Part shown: piece by piece, positions 25,217-36,436 of the stretch | Layout: the number at the start of each line of letters is the position of its first letter | Numbering within the stretch: position 1 is the stretch's first letter | From: Pyrocephalus nanus | Taxonomy: Eukaryota > Chordata > Aves > Passeriformes > Tyrannidae | Assembly (NCBI GenBank): GCA_038380795.1 | Contig: CM076269.1 | Location: 1,612,001 to 1,676,000 of the forward strand | Direction of reading: 5' to 3' | DNA length: 64,000 nucleotides | Notes under the pieces: model-generated | Database searches by the model: none | Told to the model about the DNA's origin: nothing | The model's input: the letters and a program-made list of their open reading frames with translations, nothing else | Translations under genes and position numbers: made by a program

Positions 25217-25513
25217 CAGTGTCAAGGGTGTAGCCAAGACAATTCTTCTTCATGTGCAGATGGGAACTCAGGTTGCCTAAAATTCTTTAGCTGTTTGCTT
25301 CCTTGCTATGGGATTTGCTTCCTTGGCTGCTGGAGGCACATAAATAAACACACAGACACTGGCTTTAACCTGAGTGTCCCATGGATGGTGGCAGGAAGGG
25401 GCAGATAGCAGGCAGGTGAATTGGCAAGTTCACACCTGGACTCTTTAGCAAAACCTGTTCCCCCCCCCAAACTTCCTTAAACAATCCCTCAGGTTTATTC
25501 AGATGTCCCCTCG

Positions 25514-25676
25514 TATTTATAAATATCACATATTTATATTAATATTAAATTTATTCAAATATAATATCATTTACATCATATGTATCATTATATAATTTAT
25601 ATATTATTGTGAATTTCTGATATATTCTAATAAATAATATATTAGATAAATATTTAATATATAATATTTATAAATC
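25514..25676. repeat. AT-rich low-complexity block
   Basis: About 160 bases almost free of G and C, with ATATTAATATTAAA and TAATATATAATATT-like blocks. It lies only about 240 bases before the GC- and CpG-rich patch at 25915. Confidence 0.9.
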
Positions 25677-25914
25677 TAGAAAGATTGGGGCAACTGATTG
25701 GAAAATGAAGTCATAGGACAAGCATAGGTGGCCAGTCATGCTCAACAGCATAAACCTGCCAACAGTTTAAGAGCAACCTTTACAAGTATAAAGTAACTCT
25801 TATCCTTAGCAAATATTTTTTCAGTATATAATTAAAGAAATGTGTTAAGGATGAAAAAAAAACGTTAACTGCTCTGCAAATAAATCAGAAACACAAAGTC
25901 CACCCAAGCCCAGA

Positions 25915-26280
25915 CCGTTCTTTGCTGCCCGTTTTTGTCCTGCTCTGCCCAGCGCTGTCGTTACCAGGGAGGCCTCGCTGGGGTGAGTGGAGGTAAAGGA
26001 GGCAAATGGGCAGTGACAGCCGTGTAATCCAGTGTCTGATGGCTTCCCCACGTGTCACTGGTGGGACACAGAGCCCTCCTCTCCGGGAGGATCTGCAGCC
26101 TAATGCTGGACACGAAGGGAAGCAGCGCCTGGAAGGGATCCTGTGCTGAGGCCACGCTCGCCGCAAAGGCTTCGGCACCGCTGTTGCTCGTCATCAAAAA
26201 TTCATCTGCGCCTGTGGATGTGAGTTGTGAACGGCTCAAAGTGAAACAAAACCCTCAAAATTTTCGCTGTGAGCCGGAGA
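25915..26280. promoter_or_regulatory. small CpG- and GC-rich patch, marginal CpG island
   Basis: Counting by eye over 25921-26280 gives 206 G+C in 360 bases (57%) and 19 CpG, an observed/expected ratio of roughly 0.64, in a window that is otherwise AT-rich and CpG-poor. It contains a CACGTG E-box (26049-26054). On the + strand a pyrimidine-rich stretch ending in CCCAG (to 25952) and a good donor GTGAGT (26220-26225) bracket 267 bases, but all three forward frames between them contain stops. A small promoter or enhancer, a non-coding exon or a decayed GC-rich insertion are all possible. Function is inference only. Confidence 0.4.
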
Positions 26281-29200
26281 AAAAGAGAAGGAATTCTGTC
26301 AACATTTTTTTTTTCAGAAATATTTGATCCAAACACTGGGTTATTTTTGCTGACACCCTGACCACTGATCCCTACAAAACTGTGGTTAAGAATTTTTGAG
26401 AGAAAATGCCACCACTTCTGTTATGCTCTTTTAATTGAGCCTTGTTTAGTTTCCCCCCCTTTTTTTTTTTTTTTGACAAACTTTATTTGAAATTCAAGTA
26501 ATATTACTCTACTCTTTTATTCAAAAACCCATTCAGTATTGTGCTATTGTTTAAGAACAAACTCTTTGTTTGCTGTTAACCTTTAACATCACCTGTGAGA
26601 ATCTCATGACTAACCAGCCTCTTGCTCTTAAAATTTCTCTTCAGACTCTGCAATTCTGCATCTTCCCTAAAGGAAATAAAAGAGGTTTTTACACTGCCAG
26701 CAGTAGAGAAGAGCAAATTTTGATTTTTTTTTAAAGTGATATGCTGGGCAGGATAGAGCTGGTTCTCCAAAGCATCAGACCATGACTACTAACTTTGCAT
26801 CCTTTGAAATTCCCTGGATCCCACCTAGTGGGAAACTGGAGGAATATTTCTAGGCATTAATATGTGTAGCTCACTTTGTAATTTAGTGTGATGCATAACA
26901 CACAGCAAAGGTCAACCCTAATGAGAAGAAAAAGAAAAAAAGTTGAGTATTACAGAGAATTTATTCTTCATTTGAGGAAGATTCTCCATTCTCTTTCCTT
27001 TTGTACCCATCAACAGGTACCTTGGCTTAGAGAGTGAGGTAATAAGAGCTGCAGAGAAAACCACTGTGGCTCTTCATTAGAAACATAAATTATAAACCAG
27101 TTACTAAGAAAGAAGGTGAAAAAAAACCTCAACATTTTTCTAATTACAGGAAAAGAAAACAGGTCATGCTTGGCATCAATTTCTCTTTTTTGTCTGTTTC
27201 AATATTTTTATTTCCCCTGCCCTATAATATATGTGCTGACAAGGATTTTTAAAACGCAGTACTAAATATGAAAACTGCATTTTTTGCCACAAAAATATAA
27301 ATTTGTGGACTGGTGATGTTTTGAGCAGAAAAATATGGGTTTTTTCTTTGTGGGCCACTGCAGAACACAAGGACAAACCACTGCCTGCTAACAGATGAAT
27401 GTTCAGCACATCCCCAACATGCCTCCATCAGCCTGAAGGGTTTTAACTGTAACGTTGGCCACGTGTTTTCTGGGATGAACACTTGTCAACATGAGAACTA
27501 GTGATCCTAAAACACTTTCCAGCTGAAGTTTACTTCCTCAACATTAAGATTAGTCATTTTTACAAATGTAAAATAAAATAAAACACTGTATGTTGCCTTA
27601 TCCTATTTTCATTTAAAAGAAATATCCACAAACCAACAAACAACTGCTATTATAAAATGTTTTTTTTTTTTCAGTATGACCTTTGCCTCCTATCTTGTTG
27701 AGTAGATTAAGGAAGGTAAATTTTAGAGCTGTATTTTTGTGCATATTGTTTTTCCTTTCCTGGTAGTATAACACTCCTAACAGTAATAGGGTTTGTGATT
27801 ACATTTTGAGACGCTTCATCTGTTATACTGGCTTCCATTTCTATTAAAAATATATATTTTGGGAGGGGTTTATGGCTTAGCAATGAAACAGGCTTGCAAC
27901 AGCTTTTTGTATTTCTTTTTACAAAATGCCTTAGCTTGAGAATTGTACTTTTCTCAACCATATATTTAAAATAATAATTTTTGAGCATCTTGTGTTGCCA
28001 TCTTTCTAGGTACTAGACTTTTAGAAACAAATCTGAGCTCAAACAACAGGTTCAGTTCTCAAGGAAACAGGGTTAATGAAACATGCAGATCTTACTTTTA
28101 GTGCTCTTCACATCTGACAGCGTGTTCAGTGCTGAGTGGTTAATATTTCACATCAATGTCCACAGTGCCAAAAAATACAGAGCACTTTCCTATCAGATGT
28201 AATTCCAGAAATGTTTGTCACATGAATCCAGCACAAACATTTCCACTGAGTAAAATAAATTCACTAACATGAAAATTTTTTTGCTTGCACAGAAACCATT
28301 CAGACTCCCAGATCTCTCTCTAATAAAGAAACCCCCTATCTTTCTGAAATGCTTGATTTTCAGAAAGGTCAGGTTCTGAAGTTTGCACATTTCATAAATT
28401 ATCTGAATCCAAATAAAAATATGTAATTTTTGAGAAGTAAATGGGTCACCAGATTGTTATACTTTAGATATAGTCATCTGTCTATCTATCTGTTGAAATG
28501 TAGACCAATAGGTGGAAACCTATAAAGAAAAATACATCTACAAAAAAGCTGGGAATTAATAATCAGTCTGTTATTTACAAGTGATGTAAATATGCATTTT
28601 CATTTGAATATGCATTTTATCCTCTCTGTTGTCCAAGGAATGATGACTGAAACAGTTCAATTTAATTTACAATTAAGCCAGAAACACATAAGATTAGAGA
28701 TGTGATGACCAGTTGAGCAAAACTGTCTTTCAGGTGTCTTTTTGCTGTGCCCAGCTTTTTCTTACCACCAGCATTATCCTGTTCCCCCCAGCAGTCAACC
28801 CATTATATCCCTCACTCCAAAAGGTCCAACTGCCTCCATAAAATCCAGCAGGGCACAGAGCAAACACGGGGAGCAGATGCCTAAACTGTTGTCTGCTGCC
28901 TTTTTCACAGTCGTGGCACAGAAGTGCCTTGGTAGATCTAGCTGCTCATGATTAATTCAGCTTTTACTCCACTGCTTATTTAATAAAGATTTTATTACAA
29001 ACAGAAGGAATCAGATTTAGGAATTAAGCTTCTTCCTACGGCAATTTGTGTGCTCATAGAAAAAAATCCTGGAGCCAAAACTGGACAAAGGAAAAAAAAG
29101 CAGTGTCCCTACACTGAGCATCTGTGAACTGTACAGCCCATTTTCCCTGCGTCTCTTTGACCATTAAAACATTTCAATGAATTATACATAGAGCAGTGGA

Positions 29201-31343
29201 ATCATTTTAGCAACTCCAGTGGAACCAGCCCTCCAGCAAAGAGCAGCAGTGGAGCCTCTCTTGCTTCCTGGCATTGCATACAAACAATCAGGACAGGAGT
29301 GCTTGGAAATGTGGAATGTGCAGTGTCCAGTTCCATATGCATTCAGATTTTAAAAACAGAAGATGCAAAGTGGGCTTGCAAATCAACTCATGTTCAGGAC
29401 GAAAATAATCTAACAGCACAGATGAAATTCCAGTCGTTAGTGCCAAGTGAGGACACCTATAAATCCACGGGATTGAATCCATTCACATGGATCAAGAACA
29501 AAGGAAGTTGATTGTTGATATAACTTCAGCACAAAGTATGATGGGGCCAACTATTTATTTGCATGCTATATCACATAAATAAAGTAAATGAGGTGGGAAT
29601 TTCATCTTACTTATATATCTTTTAGTTGAAATACTGTAGCACTGAATAGGGTGCTCTTACAGATTGCATTTTGCTCACCACTGTCTCTTTTAGCCCTAGA
29701 GTAATTTATTTCCATTTGTAAAAACTATTAGTGGACAAGCCATTCTGAATGGCTCGATTTACAAAATCCCTCAGCCTGACTACATCCAATTCACTCTGTG
29801 TGGCCACAGGACTCCTGTGTCCTGCATCAGCCAGGGAGCAGCAGGTCACAGCAGAAAACAACAGTTCCAGTGTCACTGACCTGGCTCTTTAAAATCTTTT
29901 TATTGATTTTTTTTTTAAAAGGAGGAATAAAAGTAAAGAACTTAAGGGAGGAGATTTTTTAAAAATAGCAGCAGACCTCTATGCACATCCCAGTGTAACA
30001 TGAATTGTTTTATCCAGAGGGGTTGTAATTACAGTCTTGTTTGCTCCCACTTATTTGGAGGAAGGAGTAATGAAGTACTATTTCATCTTCTGATCACCCA
30101 TCTCCCAAATAATCTTAGAGGAAGTCTTTCAGAGGGTATGCTTGTCATTAAAAAAGCAGAACTGAGAAATGGCTATTTATCACAGCGTGTATGCTTCCAC
30201 TTTACTGCAGCATTTGTAGCATTTCTCGGTCTTGAAAAGGAAACAATAAGCATTGCCATTTATTTACCTACTCTCAGTGATTTATTGTCCAGTTTTTAGT
30301 GTCCTCTGTTGACTGTGCTCTGCAGTGTTTCATCACCACAGACTTGGCTGGAGTTAACATACAACACAAAAGTTCAAAATATATTGCTGTGTTAGGGCCA
30401 CATTAGATCATTGCACTAGAACTATCATCTGTCTTACATTGTAAGCAAGGGAGAAAATAGAAAGGATTAAACAACTATTTTCTTCAAAGAACCTCCAATG
30501 TTTTCTGGAAAAATGGGCAAAATTACCCATGCCTATAACGATCAAGTGCTGTACTTATTTGATCAAAATAATTATAGGAAAACATGACATTTAAAGTTGA
30601 AATTGTTTCAAGCACCACTTTCAAAAAGTATTATATTAAAGACAAATCAATACTCGTTCTACTGTCCTCAGGCAAGATCTTCAAAACCTGAGATAATTGA
30701 GTATTTGAAGAACCACAAATCACATATTGATCTGAAGAATTTAGATACAGCACTGAAGAGAATGTGTTCCCATAACAAACTGCCATGTGTTGACACAACC
30801 GCTGTCTATTTTTATTTTTCTCAGCAAGTTTAGGGCTCATCTACCGGCTACAGAATTGTGCAGCCAATGGCATTGATAATGCTGTGAAAGTCAGAAAATT
30901 CATAAACTTATTTTCCATGTTTTGTTGTCGATGTACACACAGTAAAAATGAAGACTGGCTAATGTGCTATTCACTCAATTAAGGCATAACAGAGAAAGAT
31001 GTGGTAGAAATGTGCTGTAGCTTCCCTCAAAACTGTCTAAAGGTGACAGGAAGGGAACAGAAATAAAGAGATTTGCATTGCAGTGAACAACCTCACTTTT
31101 GGCCTTCTGTTGCAGAGAACTCTTTTTTTCTCAATATCTGAATTCAATTCTCTACATGCGTGGCTAAAATCCTGTCACTTCAACTTCACTCATGAATTTA
31201 CTGCTGCTTTTCAGTCTTGTCGTATCATATATAAGTTTCTAATTGTTCATTAGGTTTAGTGAACACATATTGTGGCATCCTAGATTATGATATATTTTAG
31301 ACAAATGATGCCTGCTATACAATAGATTTTTAAAGCCTGATTT
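26281..31343. other. non-coding DNA, no gene seen
   Basis: Unique AT-rich sequence with the C7-T15 run at 26453, a T12 run at 27660-27671 and a very short TCTA repeat near 28480. No gene, RNA or mobile element was recognised. Confidence 0.7.
26453..26474. repeat. C7-T15 polypyrimidine run
   Basis: Seven C followed directly by fifteen T. It resembles the C9-T13 run at 34393-34414. Confidence 0.95.
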
Positions 31344-31434
31344 GAAAAAAAAACAAAAAAAAAACAAAACAAAAAAAAACCAAAAAAAAACCAAAAAAAA
31401 ACCAAAACAAAACAAACACAAACCAACCAAAACC
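31344..31434. repeat. A-rich microsatellite (CAAAA / A9CC)
   Basis: A mixed A/C repeat. It begins with CAAAAC-type units, passes through three copies of an 11-base period (nine A then CC, 31371-31403), and ends in AAACAAACACAAACCAACC. Its minus-strand reading gives a false F/W/L-rich peptide. Confidence 0.95.
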
Positions 31435-34075
31435 ACATATTTTCTGTATAGAGGCAAGAAGGCAAACCAAAAAAACATAAGGGATGTCAAGCCAAACCAG
31501 GATTTGTGATGAAAAACCCCAAATGAAGCCTGGCTGCCGTCCTGGTTCCTCAGTGTCCCAAAATCCCTTCACTGTTCCCGTGGCCCAAGTTTTCCTGGGC
31601 CTGCCTGGGGTGTGTACTTTGTGTTTCACACACACACACTTGGAGAACTGCAGATGTGCATCCCTTTTCTGTGGTTCCCAGCAAGCCAGTCAAGGCTTGG
31701 CTAAACAAACATCTCCTCCAAGATCAGTGCCTGCATGGCCAGAACCCCAAAGCTGCAGCAGGAAATCTGCTACATCTTCATCTCCACAAAGCACATTCCA
31801 ACAGGTAGATGAGGTGCTGGGTGTAAATCAGGAGGTGATTTGTAAAGTAAAAGCTATCCCTAATCTAAAATAATCATTATTTAAAATGAGTCACAGATAT
31901 CCTGAATTTTACCTACATTAGTAGCTTATCTCCAAATCTCCTCTATGACCCAAAAAAAGTCCAGAAGAGAAGAGTTCAAGTCTAGAATACAATCTAGCAG
32001 TTTTCCCTGTTGATGTGTGTTGCATATGATGCAGCATGTGATTCTGTCCTTGATTACAACAGCAGCTTGAAAGGAAGTGTTTCCAAGGTTAAAAGTGGAT
32101 GCAGTATTGCAGGCATTAAAAAAAAAACCTAAATTTTTTCAAGTGCACTGCCATAATTCATAATCACTTATAAATTAAAAAAAATCTATTTAAAGAACAA
32201 AGGTATTAAAAAGAAAAACATTTTTTTTGTTCAATGTCATTAAATGTTCATTCTGCTGAAAAGGATAATTTTTATCCGACTGTTATAAAATATTTCCCTT
32301 ACATGAACAAGTGGCTAATACAAACTCGAGGTTATTCACATTTCTAGTCAGCAGTTTTGAGAAACTGGCCCTGGGTGTATTCTTCTGCCTCGAATGTATT
32401 GTCCACTCTCATCAGGCTGATTTTCTTGAACAAAGACTGACTAATTCAAAGAGATCATGTGTGGGCCATGGAGACGTCATTAGAAGATGTGCTAAAATTC
32501 TGGAAGGTTGTCTCCTGGAAATACTTAGCTCATTAATTTTAAAGGCAAAGTCTGATACAATATCATAAACTTGTACAGGAGAATGCAAATAAGTGTGTGA
32601 TTTAACTACCATGGCACAAGAACTCTGGAGGACCAAACCAGCTTGTTATATTATGTTCATTTTTCTCTTGGGTGTGAATTATCAGATAAAACAGAGTACC
32701 GTGGAAATTCCATGAATTCGTGGTAGAATAAGTAAAATTTCCAAAAGTTAACTGATATTTTGGATGCCTGTAAGGAACACCTGTATTTAGTTTTACATTT
32801 TTTATTATTATTTATTATCATTTATTATCATTTTCATACGTGTCGGGGCTTGGAGAAGCAAACATGAACCCCAGTAAAGGTGTAACAAAATTACTTAAAA
32901 AAAATTTGTTTACAATTCAATCATTCAGAACTCTTCTGTTTCCTTAATTACCTAATGCTTTCATGGTCTCTGGTGCCAATTTGCAAATTTTTTTTTTTTT
33001 TTCTAAATTTAGAGAACATAGATGAAGGCTTTCCATAATAAATTGGAATTTTTGTGTTTAAGACATAACGGATAACAAGAAGGGAAATGGAAGCTTTCTT
33101 TTTTTCTGTAAAAATACTGTATTTTGAGAGGATTTTCATGGCACTCAGTCACCAGGGTGAGGACTAGGAGCAGGATTCTGTCACAGGCAGTGTAAAATTC
33201 CCGTGTCTCAGGTCCAGTTTGGCTTCCCCTGGAGAGAACCTCATTCAGCTTTTCTGAGCAGGTCCCAAGTGCTGAGATTTGGGAGGTTTTTTAGCTCGTG
33301 AGCTTGTGGGGAATCCACACTAAAGTCCTAGGCTTTGAGGCTGCTGTGATGTTCTCTGGCTCTCCTCAGGACCACTGTCCAAAGATTTTTCCATCCTCCA
33401 AAAACTTTTATTTGGTCTTCATTCTGAGTTTGTTAATGCTGGATTTCTATAACCCAAGGTGTCCTACCATGAGAGACAGACCTGGCACAGCCCAGCCTGC
33501 ACTGTGTCCCTCCCTGCTCATCCATCCACTGCAGCCTGGGATAACCAGGATCCTAAAAGTAGGGGACTTTAAGGGTATTTTCCCCTGGGACATCAATTCT
33601 CCATTTTGTACCCAGCACTGCTTCCTGGGGTATTTACATTTTCAGCCCTGCCATTTCCAGGGCTGCAATTTCTGAACGTCTTTTTTTTGATGCAATGCTG
33701 AGTAACAACACGAACCCAGAGCTGACAATCCTCCGGTGCAGATAGAGACACTCAGGATCCCTGAGCCAGGATAATTTATTCCCGGCCTCCACGGACCACG
33801 TTAAGCACCAAAGCTGTCTGATGATTTGGAAACAGTTGTAGCAACTGGATGTATCATAGAGTTCAAAAGGGACCGAAATGCCAACATAATGGCTAATTGT
33901 AGCAGCGTCGAACTGTCGAGGGAAATGCCTGCTGACAGGAGGCAGATGAGATCGGGAATGATATTATTCCATAGGAAAGCAGAAATTCCTATTTTGAAAG
34001 GGAGCAAGGTTGGGTACAAAATCTGTGTTTTCGTACAGTGTGATTCAAAATGGTCTAAAATAAAGTGGAGGAATT
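31435..34075. other. non-coding DNA, no gene seen
   Basis: Contains a short CA repeat at 31626, the decamer repeat at 32801 and a T15 run at 32988-33002. The stretch 33680-33960 keeps more CpG than average (for example AGCGTCGAACTGTCGAGG) and has a small CTCAGG/CCTGAG hairpin at 33751-33765. No coding signal is convincing. Confidence 0.65.
32801..32830. repeat. 10-base tandem repeat, three copies
   Basis: TTTATTATTA, TTTATTATCA and TTTATTATCA in tandem: two exact copies and one with a single change. Confidence 0.95.
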
Positions 34076-34215
34076 TATATATTATTTGGCAAATAATATA
34101 TAAATATATATATAATATATTATATATATTTTATTATATATATATAGTAATATACATATTTTTATATATATTATATATAATTATATATATTATATATAAT
34201 AATAAATAAATAAAA
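34076..34215. repeat. AT-rich simple repeat, self-complementary
   Basis: Nearly pure A/T over about 140 bases, with many TATATATA and ATTATATATAAT blocks that can pair with each other. It ends in AATAAATAAATAAA. Confidence 0.95.
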
Positions 34216-34392
34216 CCTGTACCATTTTGGCCAGCTTTGAAAATAGATAAGAATATTCTAAAGGGTCAAATAATTTTTTTTTTTAAGTAAATACTATGTT
34301 TTCCTCAAGCATATGGAAATACTTTTTTAATTCTGCCTAAATTAATCCAGATTTTAAAAAATTTCCATTTCTGCTTGACCCAAACTTGATTT

Positions 34393-34440
34393 CCCCCCCC
34401 CTTTTTTTTTTTTTCCCCCTGTTGTTTTTTTGTTTTTGGG
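34393..34440. repeat. C9-T13-C5 polypyrimidine run and T/G-rich tail
   Basis: Nine C, thirteen T, five C, then TGTTG, a T run, G, a T run and GGGC. Confidence 0.95.
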
Positions 34441-34954
34441 CTTTTATTTCTCAGACACTGGTATTTACACAGCTGTAGTTAATTTATTTTGCTTTCATAA
34501 CCAAGCTGTTTGCAATTATAGCTCTATATGTAGTAAATCTTGGGAAAAAAAAAAAAAAGAGAAATCAACAAATAATTGAAGAAGTCTTCATCTCTCTCTA
34601 ATGAGCACTGCAATACCTCTCTACTTCTGGCTTATTTAGGGGCATTATAATTGTAATACTTATTACAAAAAGTATAATTTCAGTTTTAAGGTGATCTTTT
34701 GCTCCAGTGTCATGTAGGTGATACTTGGTCAGTTGTTAATAAAAAAGAGAGAAAATTATCAGTCTGTCAGTGTGGGAACCTGTGGGACTCTGCACAGCTT
34801 CTCAAACTGTATTAACAACCTGACAATGTGACATGAAAACTTTTCCGTGTCACAAACTGGATTGAACTAACTTACATTTTCTATTCTGCTCTTCAACAGT
34901 TCTTATCACAGGTCTTTGTCATTATGTGTATGAATATGCAAATATATATCCTAA

Positions 34955-34985
34955 AAATATATATATATATATATACATATATATC
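34955..34985. repeat. (AT)n microsatellite
   Basis: About ten AT units followed by ACATATATAT. Confidence 0.95.
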
Positions 34986-36420
34986 AAAAAGATTCAAAGC
35001 AATGCTTATGTTTTGGCCTTTAATTCTTACTCCCATTTTCATTATCTAATATTTTCCCTAATGCTTCTGACTAAAATACGACAAAAGATTTCTACTTTAT
35101 ACAAATTATTTTACGCAAAAGAAAATTATCTCTTCAATAAGAATCTCGAGGTTTAACTCCTTCTAATGCTTTAAGGTTTTTATCTCGATGTATATTGATG
35201 TCATTCAGCAGATGATGATTTTTAATTGCAAAGGAAACATATTGGATGATTGTTGTTGCTATTTAAAAACTACACACAAAAAAACCCCAACAAACATTAA
35301 AGACAAGGTAATAAATGCTATGGAATTTCATTTAAGCTCCTACTGGATTTTATGAGTTCTGAAAGTTAAACATTGGCTTTCCGGGCAGGTTTTCCAAGTT
35401 CTCATGATTTTAATCCATATTTGCTTTAATGTTTTGGTTTGTGGTTTACCACATTTATTGCTGCCAAGTCCTTACAACTATTTTCCAAAATCTTGGTTTC
35501 TTCTGGGGGTATGAAAGGTTTCAATTCTAGAGTTTCTAGAAAAATATACTAAAAATGAAACAAGACTGATAAACACAGTTAAAATACTTGTAACACCAAA
35601 ATGACTCTGAGGAAAGATACAGAAAGATAAATCTCAGAGAAGATATCAATAAATACAGAAAACATGACTGAATTTAAAAATATTTTTCATGATCTTCTCT
35701 GTAACTGTGATCTCTCCAACTGAAAATTACAGCGAGGATCTCCTGAGTAAAATCACTTTTTTTGGTAAAGATGCTGTGGGCTAGGTTCATAATTTCATAC
35801 AGCCTTTGTGTATTTACTGAAGTCAAGATGCTTCTATTTCAAATTAAATTTAAAAAAAGTTGTTTTTGCACAGTTTTAGGATCAATTAGGATTTCTGGTA
35901 TTCCGTGGGATGTCTGGGAAAGGAGAAACTCATTTAGCAGAAATGGAAGGGGTAACTTAGAAGAGAATATTTTAAGAAATATATTCTGGAATGAATATAA
36001 ATATGCTCTTATCCTAAATCTTGTCCTAAGGCACGCTGGCTACAACAATATAAAAGTTAATGCAGAGATGATTTTGCTTCCTGTCTCTATCTTTTAAGAG
36101 TTCCTGTAAAACATTTCCATACATTCTGGTACTTTTGTGCCAATGTTCTGAAGTTAATTTGTTCAGATATCTGTCATGTTTAGGTCTGGGTTTTCTTCTC
36201 TGACTCAGTGCATGGTTGTACTTCCCAAAGATATTCTGCTCTATTTGAAATCACTCTTTGAGTTCAGTGAGAAATCTAAAACCAGTCAGAATAAAGGGCT
36301 AATTTTCCTTTCCCAGCTGATGACTGGCCCTTACTGATGCCACAGAATTTGACTTCATTTTGACATTACTTTTGCACATGAAGGAAGATCATATTTGCTT
36401 TGAAAAGGAATATTATTAGA

Positions 36421-36436
36421 CCCCCCCCAAAAAAAA
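36421..36436. repeat. C8-A8 homopolymer junction
   Basis: Eight C followed by eight A. Other isolated G or C runs in the window lie at 2414-2422 (G9), 8802-8810 (G9), 22549-22556 (G8, then an A run) and 25460-25468 (C9). Confidence 0.95.

Larger units (their letters stand above)
21801..25513. other. non-coding DNA, no gene seen
   Basis: Contains a G8 run followed by A at 22549, T16 at 23214-23229, A15 at 23618-23632, the hairpin repeat at 23520, the TAATTA palindrome at 24056 and a C9 run at 25460. Nothing else was recognised. Confidence 0.7.

Noticed and set aside
25953..26219. 267-base coding exon between an acceptor-like and a donor-like site
   Set aside because: All three forward frames contain stop codons inside it, so a coding exon is excluded; only a non-coding exon remains possible.
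31239..31635. Phe/Trp-rich minus-strand open frames that look like a membrane protein
   Set aside because: The hydrophobic part is the translation of the A-rich microsatellite at 31344-31434.
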